Positions 10,481 to 23,600 of a stretch of 64,000 bases of DNA are shown one piece after another (the first letter of the stretch is position 1; the number at the start of each line of letters is the position of its first letter). Location of the stretch: NCBI RefSeq assembly GCF_010183535.1, contig NC_071328.1, positions 14,756,001 through 14,820,000 of the forward strand, in the 5' to 3' direction. The notes under the pieces were generated by a model. That model was not told the origin of the DNA. It made no database searches and saw only the letters and a list, made by a program, of their open reading frames with translations. Origin of the DNA: Caenorhabditis remanei. Lineage: Eukaryota; Nematoda; Chromadorea; Rhabditida; Rhabditidae. Both the position numbers and the translations under genes were made by a program.

Positions 10481-10716
10481 CTTATAGCTTTTTGGGAAGA
10501 ATACACACTTACTTATGATCTCATAAAATCAATAGGTGTCTGGTGTCGTCAAATCGGGGGTCTAGGTACGCAAACACCGCCCCCTCCGTGTCGTCGCGAT
10601 GTTGAAAAATAACATGTACACCGAGACGACAAATTGCGGACCGAACGGAGAGAGATTTGCGGGGAGATTATTCCTTTTTTCTTTCTTTTTTTTCTCAAAA
10701 TTAGTTTTTTTTGTCG

Positions 10717-10728
10717 TCTGCGTCTCTC
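10717..10728 (-). promoter_or_regulatory. TCTGCGTCTCTC promoter-type motif
   Basis: This motif (GAGAGACGCAGA on the minus strand) lies about 240 bases upstream of the zinc-finger start codon, next to a long pyrimidine run. The same word recurs at other candidate promoter sites here (22390, 29611, 58671 region). Confidence 0.35.
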
Positions 10729-13259
10729 TATCTCTCACTATTTTTTTTCGTTAAGGGGATTCTGGGAAGCCATTAAATTGGTGCATGCATGGAATACAAA
10801 ATGCAGAAAATAATGTTTTTTTTCTTTTTTTTGGCTTTTCCGTTGAAAAAAATATTTTTTAGAAAGAATCGATTTTTTCCTCTGAATTTATATATTTTTA
10901 TATTATTTTAAACGGTTTTTGTACGTTTTTATATGAATTAACGTTAGAAAAAAAGGCGGCAGAGAATGGCTGGCGCGCCTGTGGCGCGCTGGGGGATTTA
11001 GAGGTGGAAAACTTGGTTATAGGGTATTTTAGTGGTAATTTTTGCAATTTTTAGATTATTTTGCACCTAAAATAGGCTAAAATCGTGAAAAAAATTTTTT
11101 TTAAAAGTATTTTTTTTCCGTAAAACCTCAGATTTTTTATGGATTTCGAGGTGGAAAACTTGGATATACGGTATTTTGTGCATTTTTCTGTAATTTTCAG
11201 GTTATTTTGGACCTAAAATAGCTTAAAAACTGTTAAAATTGCGAAAACCAACTTTTGGACTCCTTCAAAGTTCTCAATCCCCGTCATTACTCGGTCTGAC
11301 TCAATTTTTGCAAAAATTTCATTTTTGAGGTCTTTTTTTTTTGGTTTTTACGTTGAAAAAGTATGTTTTTTTGAACAGAAAACGAAAAAAATCGATGTTT
11401 TGTATTACTTTACACTGTTTTTGTACATTTTAAGCGTTAGCGTTAGGAGCGCCAGGAATTGTCTGGCGTGCCTGCGGCGCGCGCTCCTGGTAGAAAAATC
11501 GGTGGTTTAGAGGTGGAAAACTTGGTTATAGGGGATTCTGGTGGTTATTTTTGCGATTTTAAAGTTATTTTAAACCTCAAATTGCCTGAAAACGAGAAAA
11601 TTATTTAAAAAATTACTCAAATATCGTCAAAACTGACTTTTCTCAGATTTTTATGGATTTCGAGGTGGAAAACTTGGATATAGGGTATTTTGTGCATTTT
11701 TCTGTAATTTTTAAGTTATATTGGACCTAAAAACCGTTAAACTTGCAAAAACCCAACTTTTGGACCCCTGGAAAGTTCTCATCCCCCGTCATTACTCGGT
11801 CTAACTCAATTTTTGATTAAAATGTTATTTTCGAGGTTGAAATCAGGATTTAGTGGGATTTTGAATCGAATTTTCTGATTTTCATGCTATTAATAGTCTT
11901 AGAAGTTTATTTTTTTGCCGAAAATTAGATAAAAATTGAAAATCGAATTTTTTTGAAAAAAGAAATCAACTTTATGAGCCTTACACTGGTTGCGTACATT
12001 TTATTGCAATTTTTTTTGAAAAATGCGCTTTTTCTAAAGTTTAAATGAAAATCTGTTTATTCTGTATCAAAAAAATTATTTTTGACCAAAATTTACATTT
12101 TCTGTTTCATTAGAGTTTTCCATCCATTGCGTCCATCTGAAAACCTGAAAATACTGGATTTTTAGTGCAAAAAAGAGAAAGAATTAAAACATGAAAAAAT
12201 CGAAAAATGTACTTGATCTCTCATTTTTCCCTGACGTCACCCTAAACCGTTTTTTGGAAAAATTGCGATCTTTGTCCGAAGGAGAAGATGGTTTCCGATT
12301 CAAAACACGCGCGGGACGATCTCCAGATTTGTATCTCATCTTTCTCTTCTTTTTTGGGATTTCAAATCGTTCTAGCTGTTCTGATTTCTGATTTTTCCTT
12401 TTTGTATGCTTCAGAGAAAGCGCATGTTTATGAAAAATTTGCAATAAAATGTACTAACGCTGACGCATAATGCACAAAAACATAAATTTAAAAAAAAAAT
12501 CGATTTGATCTACCAAATTTTTTCAAATTTTTTAAATTCGGATTTTCAATTTTTAAAAAGAATTTTCAGCAAAAAAACAAATTTCTAAGCTTAAAACACC
12601 ATAAAAATCATGAAATTCGACTCAAAAACCTATTAAAACCTAATTTTTAACCTTGAAAAGGACAATTTTAGCAAAAACTGAGTTAGACCGAGTAATTATG
12701 GGGGTTGAGAACTTCCCAGGAGTCCAATTTTTATTTTTTCAAAGTTTTCATATTTTTAGGTTAATTTATGTCTAAAATAACCTAAAAATTGCAATATTTA
12801 ACACTAAAATACCCTAAAACCAAGCTTTCCACCTCTAAATCCCCCAGGTGCGCGCGCCACAGGCGCGCCAGCCTGTCTCATTTTCACATACCCATATACA
12901 TACATACATATTATTAATCATGCGGAACCAATTTCCATCCTCTTCTCTCTGCTTCTCAGCGTCTCTCGTGATCTCTCTCTCTCTCTCGCCGTTCTCTGCG
13001 AGTGAGTAGTGTAGATCACAAATATATTGTTTACCTGTGTGTGTGTTTTCTTTTTGTATTATATATAGGTATAATGGAGGTGGTACGTGTGGGGGGTCAG
13101 ATGTAGATCAAAATAATACGGTTTTTTATGACAAAAAAAAGTTGAGAAAAAAACCGATTGGAGGATTTGAAATTTTGCGAAAAAATCGGTCATGTTTAAG
13201 AACCCGTCATGACTTCAAATAGATTCATGTCAACTAAATTTTTTAATGACTGTGTAGAT

Positions 13260-13700
13260 CAAATCTAGGGCAATATTTTTGTAGTTGACAATTTTCTGAT
13301 AGCTCCGCCCACTTTTGAGATACGCGCCTTTAAAGTTGGATATTGCTTAAATTAGTCATTTTTACGCCAAAATGTGATTTTTACATCAAAATAAGCGGAA
13401 AATTGCACTTCTGACGTTAAAAACTATTTAAAACCTAATTTTCCATGTCAGAAAACCTATTTTTGGCAAAATCTGAGTTTGGCCGAGTAGTTGCTGGTCA
13501 AGGTGCACCACCATGAGAATGGGTACCAGGGTTCGATCCCGCTTGGGGTCAATTTTTGTGAATTTTTCAATTTTTCTGTTTTTGATTTATCTCGTCTTGT
13601 AGATGGAAACTAGCTCTATATTTTTGTAGTTGACAATTTTCTGATTGCTCCGCCCACTTTTGAGATATGCGTCTTTAAAGTAGCTAGACTTGAAAGTTGC
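13260..13700 (+). repeat. SINE-like unit between inverted modules
   Basis: CTCCGCCCACTTTTGAGA occurs at about 13303 and 13650, 347 bases apart. A plus-strand tRNA-like core at 13480-13553 has TGGCCGAGTAGTTG (A-box), CCAGGGTTCGATCCCGCTTG (B-box region) and a short poly-T tail. Confidence 0.8.
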
Positions 13701-14670
13701 TAGACTTTAAGTAGCTAGATTTGTTGAAGTGAAAATCGATGAGTTTTTAAAAAAATCTTGAGGTTTTGTAAAAAAAACCAGTAAAATACAATAAGTCTTG
13801 TTTAAAAACCAAAAAAAAAACAATTTTAATGTCAAAATTGAAGGTCCTGTCACCTGGAGCAAACTAAAAATTGACAAAGTTTGAAAGCCTCTCACAGGGT
13901 CCCCAATGAATGAAGTTGTTTAAATGTTTGTTTTTTATGTAGATCAAAACCAGCGCTGCATTTTTGTTGTTGACAACTTTTTGCTAGCTCCGCCCACTTT
14001 TGAGATATGCGCCTTTAAAGATAGGAAGCGAGAGTGAGAGTGCGCAGAGAAGCTACACTTTAAAGGCACACGCGTATCCCAAAAATGGGCGGAGCTATCA
14101 AAACGTTGTCAACTACAAAAATGTGTAGAATTTCAAGTAGATTAGTTTTGTAGTTGACAACTTTTCCCTCAGACTACTCTCCGGGGTACTGTACCTAGGT
14201 TACTGTACCATACCACCGGCGCTAGCAAGCTAGCGCCGCTGGACTACAGTTTTTTAATCGGTGTAGTATATGTATTCATCATTGTGAAAGGTTTATTATT
14301 CGATCCATTTATTTTTCTCTCTCTAACTGTCTCCGTCTCTCCGCTTCCTGTACTCTCTCACCAGAGAGGGCATCAACGGTTTCATACCTTTCCCTACCGC
14401 GCTTTTTCCGTCATTCTCTACCCGAAAATGTTCAAAACACAGTTTTATTCTATTCGGTGTAGTTTATTTGGCACAGTGCCAAAAATTTGACAAAAAATTT
14501 TTTGAGAAAATTTTTTTGGCACTGTGCCAAGAGACGTACCCCATACCGTATACCGTTCGTTTTTTCCCTTTTTTTTCGTAAAATCGTGATTTTTGATCTA
14601 CATCTCCTTCTCTCATATCGATTTCCTAATTCCAGAACCAATTAACTTGAAACATCCCAAATGTTGTAAA

Positions 14671-17600
14671 ATGGAGATAATCCCTCTTCACTATGGAGCA
14701 CAAGTCGGCATCTACGACGAGGAGAGAGAGGTGAGTATTTCTTTTTTTGATCTACTTAACTAAAATTGAGAAAATTTGGTTCAAAAATCATTTTTTGACT
14801 GAAAAAAACAATAAAAAGAAGATAAAAATGACGGTTTTTGATAGCCTGTAACTTTTTGATTTTTCAACAAAAATGTATGAAATTTTATTATTTGTGTAGA
14901 TCAAAAACTGGGCTACATTTTTGCAGTTTACAACTTTTTGATAGCTCCGCCCACTTTTGAGATATGCGCCTTTAAAGTTTGGGGCGAGTGAGCGTGCAAA
15001 ACGAAGAGCGCGTCTTGCTTCTCTGCGTCTCTCTCCCTCCTCTCCTTCTCGCTGCCTCCAGGTTGTCATCTTTAAAGGCGCATATCTCAAAAGTGGGCGG
15101 AGCTATCAAAAAAAATTCAACTAAAAAAATGTAGAGCTAGTTTTGATCTACCAGAAAAATATAAATTTGAACATTTTGAATAAAAAGGAATGCCGTTACG
15201 TGATGTCAAAGTTGATCGACTTTTTGTGTTAAAACCTGTTTTTATGAGTGTAAAAATGTTTGGAAGAGTGTGAAAATGCAAATTTTTGATACAACAAAGT
15301 TTATACTCTTTTAATCTTTAAAAACCACAATTTTCCATCCGATATTTTCAAACAAACCAGTTTTTTTCTTTTTTCCGCTGAATTTTGAAATTTTTAATAC
15401 CGCCAACTACTTCCACTATTTTACAACCTCAATTAAAATCAAATGTTGCCATTTTTTTTAGAAAGAAAAATAGTATACTAATTACGGGATTACCGCTTAA
15501 TTACCCTTGCCTGAAGGGGATGGGTGGTCACACAATCTAAGAAATGAAAAAAAAATGGAAGAAAAAGAAAAAAATGTGTTAAGACATGTGGTTTAGATAA
15601 AATGTGGTGGTGGTTAGAACTTAAAACTCTTTTTTCTTCATTTTTTCCGTTTTTTTAATGTTAAACATTGTGGGAAATGATGGGAAATGCGCTTTAATGA
15701 CAATGAGCGTAAGTAAAAATTTAGTTGCTTTTTTGAGATCCCCGTCACGCCTTTCTTTGTATTTAAAATAATTTATTTTTATATAGTTGTGTAGATCAAA
15801 ACCAGGGCTACATTTTTGTAGTTGACGGTTTTTTGCTAGCTCCGCCCACTTTTGAGATATGCGCCTTTAAAGTTGGAAAATGCAAATTTTTTGCCTTTTT
15901 TGTTAAATATTACTGAATTTACTGGGAGAAACTAGGTTTTTTTGGTTTTTAATGTTTATTTATGTAATTTTCAAATAAATTAAATGCTAGAATTATAGTT
16001 TTCTACTTAAAAACATGACTTCAGACCCAGGAACTTCAAAACGTTTTGAAAATTTGCTAAACATTGCAAAAAATAAACGAAACCGTACCAAAAATTTGTT
16101 TTCAGCATCAAAATTACAGAAAAATCACAAAAATTCACTCTAGAAACCCCTAAAACCATGTTTTTCCGTTGAAAATTTCGATTTTCAGAAGAAACGAAAT
16201 GTAGCCAAGATGATCTTGGTCAAGGTGGACAACTATAAGAATGGGTACTAGGGTTCGATCCCGCCTGAGGTCAATTTTTGTCAATTTTTGATTTTTTCTG
16301 TTTTTGGTTAATTTTATCTTGTAGATCAAAACCAGGGCTTCATTTTTGTAGTGAACAGATTTTTGGTAGCTCCGCCCACTTTTGAGACATGCGCCCCGAA
16401 ATTTTTTTTTCAATTTCAAAAATTCGGAATTTTTCCCGTTCTTCTCAAAATTCCTTCAAGTTATTATATTTGATTTTATTAACATCATTTTTATTACTCA
16501 TAAACTTAATTGGCCAGAAATCCATAATTGGAGTCCTTATTTTTCGTCTTAATTACCCATTTCCGGTATATATATTTTTGTGCTCAGAGCACGCTCAGCA
16601 ACAACAATTTTTTCTTTTTCTCCTATTTTTTTCTTTATTTCTAAAAATCAAACATCACATTTCAAAAAAGAATATCGAATTTCATAAGCTCCACTAAAAA
16701 AGTGTAAAAACATTTTTTTCGAAAAATCCATCAACTTTGACATATTGCCACAGCTCCAGATTTAGTTAGAATAAATTAAAATTGTATTTTTTTTGTAGAT
16801 CAAAAATAGGGCTTCATTTTTGTAGTTGACAATTTTTCGATAGCTCCGCCCACTTTTGAGATATGCGCCTTTAAAGAAAGGTATCTAGAGCGCGCGCTGT
16901 CCTAGATTCCAATTTTTAAAGCCGCACATTTCAAAAGTGGGCGGAGCTAGAAAAAAACCGTCAACTACAAAATTGAAGCACTGCTTTTGATCTACAAGAT
17001 AAAATAAATCAAAAACAGAAAACACTGAAAAATAACAAAAATTTGACCCCAAGCGGGATCGAACCCTGGTACCTATTCTCATAGTGGTGCACCTTGACCA
17101 ACATCTTCTCGGCCACCAACTTTTTGCTGAAAATGTGATTTCTGGCATGGAAATTGAAATTTTGAATAGTTTTTAACGTTGGAAATAGAATTTTCCGGTT
17201 ATTTTGATGTAAAAATCACATTTTGACTTTAAAAATGACATGAGAAACTTTAAAGGCGCATATCACAAAAGTGGGCGGAGCTAGAGAAAAAGTGTCAACT
17301 ACAAAAATGTAGCCCAGGTTTTGATCTACCGAATTAATATATGTTTGGCTAATTTTGACTACACTAGACTCTAGAACAGGTTCATTGATTATTCGAGTTG
17401 TGATCTACCGATCCCTTAGTCACGTTTCAAAGTGTAAAGTTTGTTCTTTTGTTTCATTTTTCTCTGATTTTTTGTTTTGTTTCGAAGAACAAATTAGTCA
17501 TGTACACACAAAACACGGAATATTCCTCGTCCCCGTCATTTTGTGCTCACCCTTTTTGCAACAGAACATTATTCTCGGTTTGTTAGTCACGGGAAGCGGA

Positions 17601-20600
17601 AAAACTGATGCAATTTGAGAAAAAATTTATCGACAAAACATTTTTGTCAACATTTTCACAATTTATCGATAATCATAGTTTTTGTCGACAATCAACAAAA
17701 ATTTTGACACTTTTTTAATCGAAAAGTTATCGATATCGACACTGTCTGAAATTACAATGATCGACACGTTTTTCTCGAAATTTGTCGATAAAATGTCAGG
17801 AATTCGCAAAAATTCCATTTTTATCGACAAAAAAGTTTTCGAATTTCCACTTTGTCGACTGGCGCGCCGTTGGCGCGTTTCTAGCTTCCTTTCTTTTAAG
17901 ACACTGTTTTCTGCGAATTTTCTCAAAAATCCAAGTTTTTCGGGTAGAATTTTCAAATTTTGTCGATAAAATACATTTTTATCGATATTTCCCTTCAAAT
18001 TGACCCTAATACAGTACCGCTCAAAAGTATATTAAGTTTTGGTTTTTTCAGTTGAAAAGGTCCGACTTTGAGAGTGTGTCATGGTAATACTTATTGTTTC
18101 ATCAAGTAGATTTTTAATGGATCATATAGATCAAAAGTAGAGCTCCATTTTTGTAGTTGACAACTTTTTTGTACGGACACTCCCTAGCAAGTGACGTATC
18201 GACAAAGTAATTTCTCCCTCAAATCGACCCATTTCAAAATAGTGAGGTTCGTCTAAAAATGACCATAACTCTCTAGGGAGTGCCCGTACAAAAAAGTTGT
18301 CAACTACAAAAATAGAGTTCTAGCTTTGATCTGTATGATCCATTAAAAATCTACTTGATGTGACAATAAGTATTACCATGACACACTCTCAAAGTTGGTC
18401 ATTTTCAACTGAAAAAACCAACATTTAATATACTTTTGAGCGGTACTGTATTTTCGTATTTTGACCATTAAAACATCATTTCCTCCTCTTCTTCCTTTTC
18501 CTCCTAATCTTCAAAAGAAAAATGAGCCCCCTCCAGAAGAAGTAATAAATCCGTCAAAGATGCCCTCTCTCTCTGAGATATATGTCACCTGTCGTGTGCC
18601 CACCCCTGAGAAGAGAAAAGGGGGACTCTTTTCATTTCTTTCTCTCACTCATCACTCTTCAACGACTTTTCCTGTGCTAAGAGCGCTAACTTTGCTCATT
18701 TTGTCATTAGTGTTCTTAAATCGAAAAAATATTAAAATTTTCGGTTTTTAGTGTAAACTCGGCAAACTTCGACACCTTGTCACAACGTTCACTTTGATTA
18801 CTGTGCATTTATTATTGTACCATTGTGTAGATCAAAAGCAGGGCTACATTTTTGTAGTTGAAAACTTTTTGATAGCTCCGCCCACTTTTGAGATTTGCGC
18901 CTTTAAAGTTGGGAATTCGCTAAACTAGTCATTTTCAAAGGCTAGTTTTTTTATTTTTACATCAAAATAACCGGAAAATTCCAATTCTGACGTTAAAAAG
19001 TATTCAAACCCTAATTTTTCATGTCGAAAACCACATTTTTAGCAAAACCAGTTTTGGCCGAGGAGTCGTTGTCAAGGTGGACCACTGTGAGAATGGGTAC
19101 CAGGGTTCGATTCCGCTTGGGGTCAATTTTTGTAAATTTTTGATTTTTTCTGTTTTTTATTTATCTTATATTGTAGATCAAAACCAGCGCTACATTTTTG
19201 TAGTTGACAACTTTTCGATAGCTCCGCCCACTTTTGAGATATGCGCCTTTAAAGTTTTTGAAATTCCCTATAAATCGGTCATTTTTAACGCGAAAGTTTG
19301 ATTTTTACATGAAAATAACCGGAAAATTCGATTTCTGACGTTAAAAAATATTAAAAACCTTTATTTTTCATGTCGGAAACCACATTTTTGCGAACTTTTG
19401 ATTCTCATAGAAACTAGCCAGATTGATCCTACGCGTCGCAAGAAATTTAATTGAATTCCCGAAGAAAATTAGTAAACTGATTTCTAGTTTTCCATCGGAA
19501 ATCCATTTCCCCCCTATTACCTTCTATGAGAATCGGGTTAATAAGAAATCCATTTCTCAGGGGGCGGAGCTTGCATTAGTTGTGTCTATTTTTTTCAAAT
19601 TTTAGCTTAGAAACATTCCTTCTTCACCAAGACCTTCTCTGCCAAATTTCTGTTTAAAATGTGGTTTTCGACATGGAAAATTAGGTTTTAAATAGTTTTT
19701 CACGTCAGAAATGGAATTTCCCGGTTTATTTTGATGTAAAAATCACATTTTGGCGTTCAAAATGACTAATTTAGCGAATTTCCAACTTTAATGGCATATA
19801 TCTCAAAAGTGGGCGGAGCTAGCAAAAAGTTGTCAACTACAAAAATGTAGCCCTGTTTTTGGTCAACATTTCTGTAATTGCTCGCTTTTTGTTTGATCCG
19901 CCCACTTTTGAAATATGCGTCTTTGAAGATAGCTGTTTCAACAATGTCCTCTCCTCCCTTCCCACCAATGCAACCATTTTTGCGCCGAAGGCGCCCCAGA
20001 CGATTCTAGCGCCGCAGGCACCCCAGCCGATTCTAGCGCCGCAGGCACCCCAGCCGATTCTAGCGCCGAAGGCACCCCAGCCGATTCTAGCGCCGAAGGC
20101 ACCCCAGCCGATTCTAGCGCCGAAGGCGCCCCAGCCGATTTTAGCGTCACAGGCACGCCAGCCGATTCTAGCGCCGAAGGCACCCCAGTCGATTTTAGCG
20201 CCGAAGGCGCCCCAGCCGATCCTAGCGCCGAAGGCACCCCAGCCGATTTCAGCGCCGCCGGCATCCAAAACTGTCATAGATAAGCATTCTAGAGCCGCAG
20301 TCATACCAGGCCAGTTTTGCGCCGGAGGTGCGCCAGATCACATAAATGAGGCCCCTCATAATAGAATCACCAAGTTTGTCCGTACCGCATAGATTTGTTT
20401 ACTAACTAGGCTATTGCTCTCCTCTCTCATTAGTAATCCGCACACACATATTTGTGTGTGTGTATGTCCCTGCCATCGACCCCCCCCCCCGCCCCTCTCT
20501 ATTCCTCATGTTCCATGAGAATTTTCCCCAGAAATCTTATTTATCCGGCGGTTGCCCGTGGTGACACACCACTGGGTGAGAAATAATAGGAACATTTTAC

Positions 20601-23600
20601 ATTTTTAGTGTAAACTTGGCAAACTTTTGATTTTTGTGGAATTATTATTATACCACTGTGTAGATCAAAACTTGGGCTACATTTTTGTAGTTGACAACTT
20701 TTTGATAGCTCCGCCCACTTTTGAGATATGCACCTTTAAAGATTGGTACCTGAGAGAGCGCCCTGCCACCTTTAAAGGCGCATATCTCGAAAGTGGGCGG
20801 AGCTAGAGAAAAACTGTCAACTACAAAAATGTAGACCAGGTTTTGATGTACAAGAACAATATACATTTCAAGATTTTTAGAAATTAGAAAAGTTGCTGCA
20901 AAAGTTCAAAGTCGTTAGAAACTTTTTCCTCATAACGTCGTAAAACATAACTTTTTATAACACTTTCTCATCATTACCTGCTGATTTTGCTCCCCATTAT
21001 TTACATTGTGAGGTGATCTTCCTCTCCCTCCATCTACTTCTCTCTTTTGTTTGTATTAGATTTCGAAAAAGTGAAAATGAAAAAAAATTTTGAAAAGAGT
21101 AAGAGTTCTGTGCACTTCTGTCTAGGTTGTGGCGAATTTTGACCTAATTTTAGTCTAAAAATAGCGAAAACTAGGATGGAACCTATTCCGAACCCATTAT
21201 AACTATAAAATAAGGATGCAAAAAAAGTTTGACCCCAAAAAGTTTCGAACCCCCGACTCTCGGAACCAAAAGCAGACTCGTTAGCCACTTGGCCACGCCT
21301 TCACCGAAGAAACCAAGTGGCGGAGGGTGTATAGGTGCGCGCGGTTTTTGCCGCTACTTCGGGTCTGGGGCGGTCACAACACCTGTGTATCCGAATGTCC
21401 GAATTTTGAATTTTTGAGTTTAGGTTTGATTTTTAGACATTTAATACTCTCAAGATATCCGGAAATAAGGAAATATTTTTTCGTCAGATTACACTTGTCT
21501 TATCCCTTAAGACACTTTTCGTATTCCGTCACAACTCATTTCTTTATTTCTTGAACTCCTTCTTTTTTTTCTCCCACTCTGAAAATTTTATCTACGTTTA
21601 ATTTCTTACTTTTATCTATTTCCCTACAATGCCGTTGCCAGGTACTACACCAATAGCGGGTCGTGAACGGCGGCGGCGGAGCAGAACTAATAGTGTCATG
21701 TACTCGAGCTCGGCGAGAAGACCGTTTCGGCGGCTGGTACCGTTGAGAATGGTTAGGTTCTAGTTTTATCATGGAAAAAATAGCTAATTTTGTATAAAAA
21801 GTTGAAAAACAAAAAAATAATTTCTCACAAAAAATTTTCAATTCTCAAAAAATTTGTTTTTAATCGATCACCCAGACTCTATAGATCATGAATTGAAACA
21901 GCAAAAAAATCAAAAAACTAAATAACCCCAACGGGGATCGAACCAACAACCTTCAGAACCATAGCCAGCAACCTTAACCACTAGGCCACCCTCCTCCATC
22001 CCGGATTGCCCCGCTGCCACCGCCTTTTAAAGGCAATCAGGCGTCGCCGCCATCTTCGCTCCTGTGGCCGAGTGGTTAAGGTGGCGGGCTACGGTTCTGA
22101 GGGTTGTTGGTTCAATCCCCCTGGCTCTATTTTAGAGTTTTGATTTTTTTGCAATAGTTTAGGATAATCAGGGGAGTCTGGGAAACCCAAAAATATCATA
22201 ACAATTTACATATTTAGAAAAAAAATTCTTGCAGGCTCACGGTCGAACAGCCACCGACTACTCGGGACAGGACTACGACGAGTGCTATGATCGGTGAGTT
22301 TTTGTGTGTGTAACAAACTTTTTTGGTCGATCCGTGTCCCCCTTCCTGGATATAGATAAATCAGGAGCAGCAGCTGCTCTCTCGCAGACTCTGCGTCTCC
22401 ACCAATCACTATGCTATCTCACCTCCGTCGACATTATGTCTGTGACCTCTCTCTTTAGTAAACTGGACACGGGGAGAAGGCTCATTGCACTTTTATGCTT
22501 AAGAGAAATCTGGCGGTGTCGGTTTTCCGCCATCTGGCAATTTCCCCTGGAGGCACTTTTGTTCTTTAGAAGTTGTGTGAGGCCACGCCCACATTTTTTT
22601 CGGACATACTTCTTGCAAATTCGAAATTCGCGTTCAAATTATTCGTAAAATGAGATTTTTCGATTTTTAAGCATTTACCAGGTTTTGCGATTTTGAACCC
22701 AATTTTTGAGTGTTTACATGATTTTTAGGTAAAATAAACAAAAAAATGTCAATTTTTGACCCCAGAAACCTCTAAATTTGAGTTTTTAACCATAAAATTC
22801 ATGGTTTTCTGGAGAAGCTGGCTTCCCCTAGCTTCTAACTGTGCCAATTTTAGGTCTTGTCGATTTTTGCCGATTTTTGAGTTTTTTGACCTGAAAACAT
22901 GTTTTTAGAGTCAAAATTACGTAAAAATTTACGGATTTTATGGTTTTAATGCTTTTTAACGATGTTTTTTTTACCTTGAAGTCACAGTTTTTCAAGTTTT
23001 AACCAATTTCAGGGGAAAAAACGTGAAATTCAGAATTTTTACACCGGAAACCTCTCAAATCAAGTTTTTAGCCCTAAAACCATCACTTTCACCATTTCCC
23101 TCACTTAGGGACCATTCTGCCCCTCATTCCCTTTAATTAGTGTTTCCGATGTCCCGGGTTTCCATGGTAATGTGCTCATTTTCTCTCAGCTGGAGCATCC
23201 CTAGAATATAGGAATAGGCGAACGATGCTCCTCACTGAATTATTCAGTCACCTGCGCTTGCTCATTCTCTGAAAACTCATGACCTAACCGCACATTGAAT
23301 ATTTACAGCTGAAATTTTTTTTGTTTCTTCAAAATAACATTTCCAATCGATCACCCAAGCTTTGTTAGTTATGAATTAGTATTGCAAAAAAATAAAAAAG
23401 CCAAATGAGCCAAGAAGAAGTCGAACCAACAACCCTCAGAACCATAGCCAGACACCTTCACCACTCGGCCACCCTCCTTCATCCAAGATCGCCCCGCTGC
23501 CACCGCCTTCTATACTCAATCAGATCGCGGCGGCGAGCTCTCACCTGTGGCCGAGTGGTTAACGTGGCGGGCTACGGTTCCGAGGGTCGCGGGTTCGATT

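Larger units (their letters stand above)
10481..14670. other. Divergent intergenic region with promoters and inverted modules
   Basis: This 4.2 kb separates the zinc-finger gene (minus) from the kinase-like gene (plus). Near the zinc-finger start it has a pyrimidine tract and TCTGCGTCTCTC (10717-10728). The middle holds three copies of a 'ggcgcgcc...gatttagaggtggaaaact' module: direct at about 10965-11290 and 11440-11830, inverted at about 12620-12890. A TC repeat (12968-12987) follows. SINE units lie at 13260-13700 and 13940-14165. The part next to the kinase-like gene (14320-14420) is pyrimidine-rich, followed by a small hairpin (TTGGCACAGTGCCAA pairing with itself across 14468-14531). Confidence 0.55.

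Noticed and set aside
19837..20392. 155-177 residue frames over the second minisatellite
   Set aside because: Same cause: tandem units of the same family, open on both strands.
22060..22130. Functional tRNA gene on the plus strand
   Set aside because: A and B boxes are present, but the acceptor and T stems fail to pair, and an inverted partner copy shows it is part of a repeat.
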